Part shown: piece by piece, positions 33,926 through 42,424 of the stretch | Numbering within the stretch: the first letter of the stretch is position 1 | How the letters are laid out: each line of letters opens with the position of its first letter | The notes under the pieces: model-generated | The model's database searches: none | What the model saw: the letters and a program-made list of their open reading frames with translations, nothing else | Told to the model about the DNA's origin: nothing | Program-made: the position numbers and the translations under genes | Virus record (IMG/VR): IMGVR_UViG_3300032046_000006 | Location: 41,888-105,887 of that record | Direction: 5' to 3' (one strand) | DNA length: 64,000 nt | Source: a virus

Positions 33926-36900
33926 TTATTCCTCATAATAGGCTTTAAGTTCTTTTTTTAATAAATCATCATTCTCATAAACACTTTGTTCATTATTTTT
34001 CGGACATTCTTCTGGATTTTTAGATAAGCATTTACCTTCCTTTTCTTGCCCACATTTATTAAAATCACAAAGATTATCTTCTTCTATAAAATCTTTTTCA
34101 GTAAAAGTAGGTTGAGATTGAATTATTGATTCTTGCTCTTTAACTATTTTTAAAGCGATTTGAGCTTTAGTTTTTCGTTCTTTTTTAGGTTTAGTTATTA
34201 TGCCAATTTTTTCTTTATTCCATTTAAGAGCATCAAAGATTTTTTCGGCAATGTCTAAAATATTCCTTTTAGTCATCATGTCATAATCTATTTCTATTAT
34301 TTGGTTTTGGGTTTCTTCATCATAAGCGAGGACATTTTTTTCTATCATTGTATGGGATTCTTTTAATTCCTTTTTCCCAGTTTCTTTATTTTTACGCATT
34401 TGCTTGGCATGTCTTTCTGATGTGCCAAGTGATTTAACATAACAATAATAAAAAGTCTCTCCAGAATTTTTAGCAAATCCAAACAATTCTTTAGAATAAT
34501 CCAAAGCTCTCAAAAAAATAGGAGGACTTTTATAATCTTGTGCATTATTTATTTTAGAAGGAAATCCGATTTCAATTACAGGAACTTTTATAATCGCTTC
34601 TTTTTGTGAAGCGATAAATTCTATAATCGCTTCTTGAGATTCATTGTTAAGAACCTTTTCTATTAATTCTTCTTGAAACTTTTTCATAAAAATAGAACTA
34701 TTTCGTCTTTTTACTTCCACTCCTTTAATTTCTTTTTTGATTCCTGCTTTTGATTTTAGGTAACCAACATAATGACATAAAGCTACTACTAATAATCTAT
34801 CAAAGATACCCTCACAATCAAAAGAAATATCTAGGTTTGGCTTATTGTATTGTTTTGCCCAATCTTTTACTAAATCATTTAATAAATTAGTAGGGTCTTC
34901 TTTGGCTAATACAAATAAACTATCAGTATCTACATAAGTTACTTTCATTTGTTGTTCCTGTAATTTATTTTCTACAAAATGAAGTAAATCTCTTACTATA
35001 CTGGTAATAGCAGAGGCTATCCGAACATCATATAAACGAAACGCTTTTAAAGCAGTTACCCCGAAGAGACTATTTGTGAGTGCCTTGGTCGCATCATATT
35101 TTATTTGTAAATCTTTTGCGTCTTCACTTTCTGGATTTAAAGATTTTAATTGTTTTTTTAATATGTCTTTTTTGGCGATTAATTTTCTTGCTATAATAGG
35201 TAATAAAGTATTTTGATTTTGTTTAACATAAATAGAATATTTTATTTCATTAGTTTCTCGGTCAGTTATGTCTATTTTTTGTTCATTTTTATTTTCAGTA
35301 AGATTGGAAATATCTAAACAAAAATTAATAATAGTTTGGGGATAAGCACTACTCAAATCAAGTTTATAGACCTGCTCAAATCGGCCAAGTTCGGCTCTTC
35401 TATATGCTCCCTCAAATTCCTTACCTTCTTCTATTATAATATCTTCCGCATATTTTTTTGAAGGAAGAATTATACCGAGTTTTTTTGCTTCAGTTAAAAG
35501 CATTACATCAAGAACTTTTGAATTTCCACTTAATACTATTCGTTCATTATGTCTTATCAAAAAATTATGATATTCGTTTTCTATACACCAAATTTTGCCT
35601 TCATATCGAATTTCTTTTTTAGCGTGATAACGAAATAATTTAAATGGATTTTTTACAATGTTTCCTTCATAATATATTCCTTCATTTTTAATTCTTTTAT
35701 GTGTTCTAACATTCCATCCAGCTAAAATACATAATAATTGAAATTGATTGATTAATTCTTTGCTTTTAGAATAATAACAACCACTATTTCTGGATTGCCA
35801 ATGCCCATCTCCTTTCATCATAGTTTCGATTAATAGTCTTTTTTGTTGAATAGATAATTCAAAAACAAAATTGGGTAATTCTTTCTTATTTCTCAACAAT
35901 TGTTTATATAAAGAAGTATAGACTGCTTTAATACGAAAATTAATACAGTTATTATTTTTATGTATATATTTAGAATATCCTAAATTTTCTTGATTTAATA
36001 ATTCTTCTATTTCATTTGCTTCTTTGCCTTTATTTTGATAAATAGAAATAGCTTTACTACATTTCTCAAAATGCCCTTCAGAAATAATCCATCCAATAAG
36101 TTTAATTTGATTATCTGTTAATTGATTGAATTTTCCTTCATAGCCCTCCGAACCGACAAAAAAATATCTATCATCCCTGTCGGGTATAGAATCTATTGTA
36201 TTTTCTTCTAATTTTAGTGTATTTCGTTCAGGTCTGTTATAAGTCATTAAAAATTTATGATTAGGGGTAACGCAAAAATTAATTCGTTCATTTTGATAAT
36301 TAATCATTTTACCTTTATAATTATAAATAAATAGATTTTTAATATTTGATACTTCTAATTGAAATGTTTTTGGATTCATCGAATAAACTTTATCTGATTT
36401 TTTTATTTCATTATATTTTTTCCAACCATTTTTAGTAAGAATTTCTGTTTGTTCATCAAGACAATTCCATGTAATGTCTTCCCAAACACATTTTCCCATT
36501 CTACGAATTTCATCATAATAAGTTATAATATTTTTTTCTTTTTCAATTCCTACCATATCTTCGATGTCTTCTTTATTTTTTTCCTTAATATCATCAGTAA
36601 TTTGACTAAAATCTACTTTCTTTTTCGGAGGTTTCTTTAAATATTTTTGGGCAATATAATCTAAGGAATAAGATACTTCTTTATTATAAATTTTTTTAAA
36701 CAAATCTAGATAATCTAATATACTAATTCCTGATGGATAGGGAATATCCATTTCTTTTATTCCATAACGATATTTATTTATTGGGGAAATCAATTCGGCT
36801 AAATCTAAATTCCATAATTTTTTTATACGAGCATATAAATAAGGATAATCGAATAAAATAAAATTCCAACCTAATAAAATATCTGGTTGTTCTTCTTTTA

Positions 36901-37414
36901 TATACTTTACAAATTCTTTTAATAATTCATCTTCGGCACATTCTGTTTTATCGATTCCTTCTCTTTTACCAAATTCATAATAATCTTTAATCCAAAAAGT
37001 TTTAATTTCTTTAGATAAAGAATTATAAATACTAATACTTGTTATTGGCTGATTAGGATAAAGATAATCGGGTACTCCTGTTTTTGTTTGAATTTCAATA
37101 TCAATAAAAATATATTTGATAGGGGATTTAATAATTTCTCCTACCTTATCAATTAAATAACGTTTCGGGTATAAAATGTCTGCCTCATAAGAATTTTCAT
37201 CTCTTTTGCGAGCAACTTCTGAAGGTAATTTACAGAATACTTTATTTACTTTTTTCCCATTAATAGTTCTAAAGATTCCTGTAGAAGATTCTTTGAAAAA
37301 ATAAGGCATGAAATTCTTATCCCTAAACTGAGATAATTGACCATCGGGTTGACGATTGAATAGGATTATCTCTCTGCCCGAATTACTGATATTTTGGATT
37401 GGCAAACTTAACAC
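33926..37414 (-). CDS. Family B DNA polymerase containing an intein
   Basis: A 1162-residue precursor; after splicing 848 residues. The start is a GTG 7 bases from GGAG. Exonuclease motifs: FIDIEI (D105, E107) and GWNFILFDY (D189); Exo III is unclear. Polymerase motif A is DLSSAYP (686-692), motif B KALTNSLFG (777-785) and motif C YVDTDS (827-832). It is the main replicative polymerase. The intein sits between ITWN and SKVLD, just before motif A. The C-terminal Cys cluster (CDFNKCGQ, KCLSK, ECPK) may bind metal. Confidence 0.95.
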   Translation of the reverse strand: MLSLPIQNISNSGREIILFNRQPDGQLSQFRDKNFMPYFFKESSTGIFRTINGKKVNKVFCKLPSEVARKRDENSYEADILYPKRYLIDKVGEIIKSPIKYIFIDIEIQTKTGVPDYLYPNQPITSISIYNSLSKEIKTFWIKDYYEFGKREGIDKTECAEDELLKEFVKYIKEEQPDILLGWNFILFDYPYLYARIKKLWNLDLAELISPINKYRYGIKEMDIPYPSGISILDYLDLFKKIYNKEVSYSLDYIAQKYLKKPPKKKVDFSQITDDIKEKNKEDIEDMVGIEKEKNIITYYDEIRRMGKCVWEDITWNCLDEQTEILTKNGWKKYNEIKKSDKVYSMNPKTFQLEVSNIKNLFIYNYKGKMINYQNERINFCVTPNHKFLMTYNRPERNTLKLEENTIDSIPDRDDRYFFVGSEGYEGKFNQLTDNQIKLIGWIISEGHFEKCSKAISIYQNKGKEANEIEELLNQENLGYSKYIHKNNNCINFRIKAVYTSLYKQLLRNKKELPNFVFELSIQQKRLLIETMMKGDGHWQSRNSGCYYSKSKELINQFQLLCILAGWNVRTHKRIKNEGIYYEGNIVKNPFKLFRYHAKKEIRYEGKIWCIENEYHNFLIRHNERIVLSGNSKVLDVMLLTEAKKLGIILPSKKYAEDIIIEEGKEFEGAYRRAELGRFEQVYKLDLSSAYPQTIINFCLDISNLTENKNEQKIDITDRETNEIKYSIYVKQNQNTLLPIIARKLIAKKDILKKQLKSLNPESEDAKDLQIKYDATKALTNSLFGVTALKAFRLYDVRIASAITSIVRDLLHFVENKLQEQQMKVTYVDTDSLFVLAKEDPTNLLNDLVKDWAKQYNKPNLDISFDCEGIFDRLLVVALCHYVGYLKSKAGIKKEIKGVEVKRRNSSIFMKKFQEELIEKVLNNESQEAIIEFIASQKEAIIKVPVIEIGFPSKINNAQDYKSPPIFLRALDYSKELFGFAKNSGETFYYCYVKSLGTSERHAKQMRKNKETGKKELKESHTMIEKNVLAYDEETQNQIIEIDYDMMTKRNILDIAEKIFDALKWNKEKIGIITKPKKERKTKAQIALKIVKEQESIIQSQPTFTEKDFIEEDNLCDFNKCGQEKEGKCLSKNPEECPKNNEQSVYENDDLLKKELKAYYEE
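35522..36463 (-). mobile_element. Intein in DNA polymerase with LAGLIDADG-type endonuclease
   Basis: Residues 318-631 (314 aa). Block A starts with Cys: CLDEQTEILTKNGWKKYNEI. The DOD endonuclease motifs are IGWIISEGHF (440-449) and MMKGDGHW (532-539). It ends NERIVLSGN followed by Ser632 of the extein; the penultimate residue is Gly rather than the usual His. The insertion point is in a conserved polymerase segment, typical for polymerase inteins. Confidence 0.93.
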
Positions 37415-38122
37415 AAATAAACTCCTTTGCTAATTTAATCATTTCTTTATATGTAAATAAATTAGATTTAATATAATTACATCTACAACAAGCCAATGCA
37501 ATATTTTTGATAGTATATGGTTTATTATTATTTTTTCTATCTAAAGTTAGTTTATTAGAAATCATGGCTAACTGAGAATATTTTTTAAATTTTAATTGAT
37601 ATTCTTTTATTCCACAATAAACACAAATTTTTTCTTGTTTATTAAACCAATATATGAATTGCTGTTTTGTAATTAAAACTTTTATATTTCTTCTTTTTGC
37701 TCTATAAGTAAAAGACCACCATTTTAATAACGCCTGATGTGAATTTTTATATTTATTTAATATTCTTTTACTTTTTAATGGATGTTTTTTTGCCCATTCT
37801 AAATTTCTTTTATTGCATTCTTTTTTATGAGTTTGATAATAATGAGGAGCTTTCCTTGCCCATCTTTTATCAGATTCTTTTTCCCGCCTTGTCCCTTAGG
37901 CGGTGACGGTGGCGGACTTGATGGTTTTGCATTAACTCCACCCTTCTTCACCGTTCCCTCTTTTATCCTCGTTCTACTGGATCCTTTTGACATTCTCAAC
38001 CTCCTTCCGCATTTACAAATTCGCCGAATTTGTTTAAAATATTCTTTTATTTCTTTTCGATGTTTTTTGTGATATATTCTATCGTATTTTTGTTTATCCT
38101 TTTTTCCTTTTATTGAACTCAT
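37383..38122 (-). pseudogene. HNH endonuclease broken by a GC-rich insertion
   Basis: The first part (38122 onward) encodes a basic start with KYDRIYHKKHRKEIKEYF and CKCGRRLRMSKG, then reads into a GC-rich stretch (PSSPPPSPPKGQGG) and stops at 37799. The HNH core lies in another frame open from 37895 to 37383: ICVYCG, LTLDRKNNNKPYTIKNIAL, ACCRCNYIKS. That frame has no start codon. The most economical reading is one HNH gene split by the insert. Its end overlaps the polymerase start. Confidence 0.75.
37883..37985. repeat. GC-rich insert with inverted repeat
   Basis: About 100 bp of far higher GC than the rest of the window. It contains CCGCC (37884-37888), ten bases, then GGCGG (37899-37903), plus a following GGTGACGGTGGCGG. 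It lies where the HNH reading frame changes. It may be a small mobile palindromic element. Confidence 0.5.
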
Positions 38123-38436
38123 ACTTTAAAAGTTAAAATAAGAACTCTATCATTTTCACTAATACCAAACTTTGCAAATAAATCTTCAATTTCATAATTA
38201 TTAACCATTCCGGTATCAACATGCAACAATCCATTAGGAATAGTTTTAAAATCACAAATATCAATATCTATTAAATTTGCTTCTTTTATTTTTTCATTAT
38301 TCAACAAAACATCAAAATTACTTCCCATTAAATCATTATAATAATGGTATTTTTCTTCTGTATATTTTCTAATAGTTGTAAAAATATTATGATTTAATTT
38401 ATTATTCCAATTATGGGAAAATTTTATTTTATTCAT
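38119..38436 (-). CDS. ASCH/PUA-like domain protein
   Basis: Start at 38436 (upstream in-frame TTG not chosen because the preceding stop is TAAAATG). The 105-residue product has FTTIRKYTEEKYHYY and then a DVLLNNEKI...ANLIDID strand pair, resembling ASCH/PUA-type RNA-binding domains. Probable RNA or nucleotide contact; function not certain. Confidence 0.55.
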   Translation of the reverse strand: MNKIKFSHNWNNKLNHNIFTTIRKYTEEKYHYYNDLMGSNFDVLLNNEKIKEANLIDIDICDFKTIPNGLLHVDTGMVNNYEIEDLFAKFGISENDRVLILTFKV

Positions 38437-38437
38437 T

Positions 38438-38623
38438 TTATTCTTTGCCAATTGTATATATTTTTCCTCTTTTAAGCGAAATTGTTCCCATTTTATACTC
38501 CTTCTTTAATTGTATTCTTCCTATCCAAAAATTAATTTCTTCCCATATACAAACAAATATTCCAACAAATATTATTACTGGCAAAAAAATCAATACTAAT
38601 AAATTAAAAGTATTATTTTTCAT
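38438..38623 (-). CDS. Small single-pass membrane protein
   Basis: I use the ATG at 38623 with GGTGG upstream. The 61-residue product has one long hydrophobic helix (LLVLIFLPVIIFVGIFV) then a charged, Lys-rich tail. Function unknown. Confidence 0.55.
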   Translation of the reverse strand: MKNNTFNLLVLIFLPVIIFVGIFVCIWEEINFWIGRIQLKKEYKMGTISLKRGKIYTIGKE

Positions 38624-38656
38624 TTTCAAATATCCACCAGTTTAAATTTTCTATTT

Positions 38657-38815
38657 TCATTTTTTAGTTAGACCATTGATAAAATTCATTATATTATCTT
38701 TAATCCACATATCTAACGCATCCAATTCTCTAATTCTATTACATTTATAGCACATTTCAAATAAATGATTTTCATCAAAAATTATTGTTGGTTCTTCACA
38801 ATTACAATAAATCAT
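38657..38815 (-). CDS. Small Cys-rich protein
   Basis: A 52-codon gene, its ATG in a TAATG overlap with the upstream gene. Cys at YCNC and CYKC suggest a zinc site. Function unknown. Confidence 0.55.
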   Translation of the reverse strand: MIYCNCEEPTIIFDENHLFEMCYKCNRIRELDALDMWIKDNIMNFINGLTKK

Positions 38816-38973
38816 TATTTATCCTTTCCTTCAAAATGAAAAGTATCGTCATCATTTGCTCTAATGGTTTTGCCTATCCAATTAGATAATGCTTGCCAAA
38901 ATCTTTCATCGGGATGAGCAATACAATAATGAATAAAATCATTTAAAACTGCTATATTTTTAGATGTTTTCAT
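38815..38973 (-). CDS. Small hypothetical protein
   Basis: The start at 38973 has GAGGAGG 9 bases upstream and ATGA overlap with the upstream stop. The 52-residue product (NDFIHYCIAHPDERFWQAL) is a compact helical domain with an acidic end, seen in small phage proteins of unknown role. Confidence 0.58.
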   Translation of the reverse strand: MKTSKNIAVLNDFIHYCIAHPDERFWQALSNWIGKTIRANDDDTFHFEGKDK

Positions 38974-39122
38974 TCTGTTGATTCCTCCTCTATTAATTTC
39001 ATTACATCTGGATAAGGACATTCTGGAACTGGAGGTTCGGTTATCTTTAATATATCAATTCTTAAAAAATGGCATAAGATTTTAGAAAACAAGAATTTTA
39101 TATTTAAAATAAATAAGTTCAT
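38970..39122 (-). CDS. Small hypothetical protein
   Basis: A 50-codon gene, GGAGGAATA upstream, ATGA overlap with the next start. The product has a hydrophobic N-terminus (LFILNIKFLFSKIL) and a Pro-rich acidic tail. Function unknown. Confidence 0.52.
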   Translation of the reverse strand: MNLFILNIKFLFSKILCHFLRIDILKITEPPVPECPYPDVMKLIEEESTE

Positions 39123-39679
39123 TATTCCTCCATAGATTTTCCAAAATCTTTAATATATCTAAAATAAACATACCAATAATCTCTATTAGCATTTGTTTTA
39201 GCATGACATTTTTTACAAAGACAGATTAAATTTTCTTCTTTACAATTCATTTTATCATAATCTATATGATGAGTAGAGTTGCCTGAGTTATTACATAATT
39301 GGCAAATATAATTATATTTTTCTCTAATATGAATTTTTATATATCTCCAATTAGGAGCATAGGGGAAATAAGCAATTCCTCCTTGCCAATTATTATTTTT
39401 ATTTCCTTTTCGAGAAGGAAATTTAAAATATTTACTATTTTGTTTTAACCATTTAATATAACACATTCTACATTTTTTTGCATATATATTTTTTAATCTT
39501 CTACCGCATTTACAATAATATTTAATTCCTTTATAATTAGGATTATTTTTTCCATTATAATTTCTTCTATTTTTCATTCTTTTTATAATACTTATCTCAT
39601 TAGCGTGTTTTTGGCATCGTTTGCTAATAAAACTTATTTCTTCCCCACAATCAATGCAAAAAGATTTATTTTTATACAT
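39122..39679 (-). CDS. HNH homing endonuclease with NUMOD3-like element
   Basis: Start at 39679, GAGGAATAAT upstream. A 185-residue protein with an N-terminal zinc ribbon (CIDCGEE), a NUMOD3-like NGKNNPNYKG, a second zinc knuckle (YCKCGRRL), then YICQLC...THHIDYDKMNCKEENLI, CKKCHAKTNAN, the HNH core. It lies between the RecA-like gene and small genes; probably mobile. Confidence 0.88.
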   Translation of the reverse strand: MYKNKSFCIDCGEEISFISKRCQKHANEISIIKRMKNRRNYNGKNNPNYKGIKYYCKCGRRLKNIYAKKCRMCYIKWLKQNSKYFKFPSRKGNKNNNWQGGIAYFPYAPNWRYIKIHIREKYNYICQLCNNSGNSTHHIDYDKMNCKEENLICLCKKCHAKTNANRDYWYVYFRYIKDFGKSMEE

Positions 39680-39680
39680 A

Positions 39681-40760
39681 TTATTCCTCAGATTCAAACT
39701 CTATCCAATCTTTAAATGTTTTTTTAATTTGCTCTTCGGTAGGTTTTTCAAAAGCATACTCATAATAAAAAGGCAAAGTAACTACAGAACTTTCGGGAGC
39801 AGTTCCACTAAGTTTTGTTTTTTCAATTTTTATATTTAAAGGAAATCCAATTATTATTTCTTTTGACTTATCGTTTATTTTAAAACGATATCTAGGGGAA
39901 TCTGCTTTTGCCCCTCTATAGGTTTTAAGTGTTATTGCCGACCAATGTTGAAGAGCATGACCAGAACTAAGAGCATCGAGTTTAATAAAACTACCCAAAT
40001 CTGTTCTTGCTTGCCCTATAAGTAATACTGCCACTTTGCCGGAAGCTACACCAGAAGCAGTCATTCTAAAGAATTGAGATAACTTACGAGCAAGTAAAGC
40101 CATCGTATCATCTGCTACAGACCTTTCCTTGCCTGTTTTAGTTTCTTTTTCGCCTTGCGGACTTAAAGATTGAATAGAATCAAGTACAATTAGCCCCACA
40201 CTTTTTTCATTACATAATTTAATAATCATATCAAATGTTTCTTCGGCATTTTTAGATTTATTAGCTATTAATAAAGTATCTAAATTTACTCCCATTTTAG
40301 TCGACCAAACTTTATTAAATGATTGCTCTAAATCAATATAGAGGGACTGTATTCCTTTTTTCTGTGCTTGAGCAATAACCAAATAAGCAAGAGTAGATTT
40401 TACGGAAGATTTATTCCCCCACAATACCGTAAACATTCCCTCTGTAATCCCCCCACCTATTAAGTCATCTATTTGCTTTATTCCAAAAGGAATTTTGCCT
40501 TTTTCTGGTTCTTCGGAGGCAAAATGAATAACCTCATGTCCAAACTGTTTAGTCAAATTATTTACCGTTCTCTTTAGATTTGGATTTATATTTTCTTCTT
40601 TTTTATTATCTTCTTTACGTTCTTCTAATAATTTCTTATCTAAAGGTTCTAATTTTCCTTCTTTGGCTTCTTGTAATCCTTTTTCTACTAATTTTTTAGA
40701 TTCTTTTGATAAGGGAATTTGTTTCTTATTTTTTGACCCTTTAGGTCTTCCTCTTGGCAT
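39681..40760 (-). CDS. RecA/UvsX-like recombinase with AT-hook-like N-terminus
   Basis: A 359-residue recombinase. Residues 1-60 are a Lys-rich tail starting with an AT-hook-like RGRPKGSK. The ATPase core has Walker A GNKSSVKST (115-123; Val where Gly is usual), YIDLEQSF, and a Walker B-like VGLIVLDSIQSLSP. GQARTDLGSF and GHALQHWSAITL match L2 and later RecA segments. It would drive strand exchange and repair. The substituted Walker A Gly is unusual. Confidence 0.85.
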   Translation of the reverse strand: MPRGRPKGSKNKKQIPLSKESKKLVEKGLQEAKEGKLEPLDKKLLEERKEDNKKEENINPNLKRTVNNLTKQFGHEVIHFASEEPEKGKIPFGIKQIDDLIGGGITEGMFTVLWGNKSSVKSTLAYLVIAQAQKKGIQSLYIDLEQSFNKVWSTKMGVNLDTLLIANKSKNAEETFDMIIKLCNEKSVGLIVLDSIQSLSPQGEKETKTGKERSVADDTMALLARKLSQFFRMTASGVASGKVAVLLIGQARTDLGSFIKLDALSSGHALQHWSAITLKTYRGAKADSPRYRFKINDKSKEIIIGFPLNIKIEKTKLSGTAPESSVVTLPFYYEYAFEKPTEEQIKKTFKDWIEFESEE

Positions 40761-40787
40761 TTTTAATCTCCTTTAATTTAATCCATT

Positions 40788-41381
40788 TTAGTCCCAAAAA
40801 GCAAAAAACCATTTCGCAAAAAGTTTCATACCTTCATTGTATTGCTTCTCATATTTTTCTTTCCATTCGACAGGAGTTATATCCAAATCAATATATTTTT
40901 TAGCCAATTCAAATGATTTTATTATTTTATTTTGTATTTCATTCCATTCTTTTTTGGCTTGGTGTTCAGATTTTCCTTTTTTCCAAGTAGGTAATCCAAT
41001 CGAATATTTTTTTAATTGTCTTAATGCTTGAGGAATCATTGTTGACAAATAATTGTCAAAATCCCAAGTATTATTATCGCCAAAACCTCTAAATCCTCTT
41101 TGAAAAAACCAATAAATCCTTCTTGGTAACATATCCAAATAATTCCAAAAATATCTATACCACCAAGATTCTAAATACCATAATAGAGTTCTTTTACTTT
41201 TTAATCCCTTTCTCATTTCTTTCACAGAAATAAATCCTTCCTTAACATCACAAGGTTGCCCGCATTTTTGACAAGTATAATAACAAGTTCCTATTTTCAT
41301 TGTTTTGGGATTATCACCAATGAAATCGGAGCACACTTCTGATTTTACTTCTGCCAAACAACATTTTGAATATTTTTTCAT
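40788..41381 (-). CDS. Phage protein with N-terminal zinc domain
   Basis: A 197-residue protein with SKCCLAEV, DFIGDN, then GTCYYTCQKCGQPC, a zinc domain shared with the 27596 product. The rest (WYRYFWNYLDMLPRRIYWFF, RGFGDNNTWDFDNYLS) recurs in phage proteins of unknown function. Helical; no enzyme motif. Confidence 0.65.
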   Translation of the reverse strand: MKKYSKCCLAEVKSEVCSDFIGDNPKTMKIGTCYYTCQKCGQPCDVKEGFISVKEMRKGLKSKRTLLWYLESWWYRYFWNYLDMLPRRIYWFFQRGFRGFGDNNTWDFDNYLSTMIPQALRQLKKYSIGLPTWKKGKSEHQAKKEWNEIQNKIIKSFELAKKYIDLDITPVEWKEKYEKQYNEGMKLFAKWFFAFWD

Positions 41382-41389
41382 TATTCCTC

Positions 41390-41605
41390 CTATTTATAGA
41401 CCATCGCAAAATGTTTAATTTCTTTCCATAAATCTCTTTCACTATTAGCTCTAAACATTGTCTTTCTTCCTTGCCCATGTTCTATTGTAACTAAAAAAGC
41501 AACGCATTTATTATCAATGCCACTATCATCTTGGTATTGCTCAACTAATCGGTCTATTTTTATGGTTACATCTCGGAAGATTTTATCTTTTAATCTTTTT
41601 TTCAT
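41390..41605 (-). CDS. Small hypothetical protein
   Basis: A 71-residue alpha/beta protein with IDRLVEQYQDDSG and a C-terminal LWKEIKHFAMVYK. No family recognised. Confidence 0.52.
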   Translation of the reverse strand: MKKRLKDKIFRDVTIKIDRLVEQYQDDSGIDNKCVAFLVTIEHGQGRKTMFRANSERDLWKEIKHFAMVYK

Positions 41606-41606
41606 T

Positions 41607-41852
41607 TTATAATCCTATTCGTAGGCGTTCTAAAACTTTTATTTCTTCTTCGTGCTCGGATAATATTCTAATGTATTCGTCCAATACTTTTAATCCTTCA
41701 TCTACATAATCTTTTAAGTTTCCGCTTGCACCAGGTATTATTCGATTTATATAGTCCCATAAATATCCATGTAATTCTTTAATGTAATCAAAAATTTCGC
41801 TATTTGAATCTATTTTATCTTCTCCCAAAAATGCGAAAGGTCTATCTTTCAT
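41607..41852 (-). CDS. Small helical protein
   Basis: Start at 41852, AAAGGAGAAAAG upstream, ATGA overlap. The 81-residue product is helical with an acidic coiled-coil end (ILSEHEEEIKVLERLR). Function unknown. Confidence 0.55.
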   Translation of the reverse strand: MKDRPFAFLGEDKIDSNSEIFDYIKELHGYLWDYINRIIPGASGNLKDYVDEGLKVLDEYIRILSEHEEEIKVLERLRIGL

Positions 41853-42181
41853 CTTTTCTCCTTTAATAATCGGCATAAATCTGAAAAAGTTAAACAAACC
41901 ATAATACCTTCTATAGGATGTTTAATAACATAAAGAACTTTTTTTGAACTACCAAAAGGAATTGAATTTAATAATTTTTGCCAAACTTTTATTTTAAACC
42001 AATTATCGTCGTTTTTATCTTCTACAAATAAATTATAAGAAGTAATATCTCCTATTTCAGTATTATGTAATCCGCCTGAAGAGGCTTTTGATGGGCGAAT
42101 AGGAGGGGTTTCTTTAAAAATCTCTTGAAGTTGGTTAGCGACAAAAATATCTAATTCTTTGCCTTTATCGTAAGTATTCAT
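41849..42181 (-). CDS. PD-(D/E)xK-like nuclease candidate
   Basis: A 110-residue protein. IRPSKASSGGLHNTEIGDIT and LFVEDKND give the D...ExK-like pattern of small restriction-like nucleases, followed by a hydrophobic strand. It lies between the primase and polymerase blocks, as junction resolvases or recombination nucleases often do. Activity is inferred. Confidence 0.55.
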   Translation of the reverse strand: MNTYDKGKELDIFVANQLQEIFKETPPIRPSKASSGGLHNTEIGDITSYNLFVEDKNDDNWFKIKVWQKLLNSIPFGSSKKVLYVIKHPIEGIMVCLTFSDLCRLLKEKR

Positions 42182-42190
42182 CTTTATAAA

Positions 42191-42424
42191 TTATTTTTTT
42201 CCATGTTTTAAAACTTTAACAATAGAATTGAATTTTCTTTTATCTTCGGTTTCTTGCATTTTTTGTGTAGTTAATTTAAAAGCATCCATTAAAAATTGTT
42301 CTGAAAGATTAATTTTGTGTATTATTGAAGAATGATTGCGAAACATTTTTCTAAAAAGAGAATAATTTTTTCTCATTGAATCATAAATTTGATTTAATTT
42401 AATTATATGTTTTATTAAACTCAT
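42191..42424 (-). CDS. Small helical protein
   Basis: A 77-residue basic helical protein overlapping the primase stop as ATGA. No family recognised. Confidence 0.55.
   Translation of the reverse strand: MSLIKHIIKLNQIYDSMRKNYSLFRKMFRNHSSIIHKINLSEQFLMDAFKLTTQKMQETEDKRKFNSIVKVLKHGKK

Noticed and set aside
37827-38072. Hydrophobic Pro-rich frame on the + strand
   Set aside because: It lies opposite the broken HNH gene and the GC-rich insert, with no SD.
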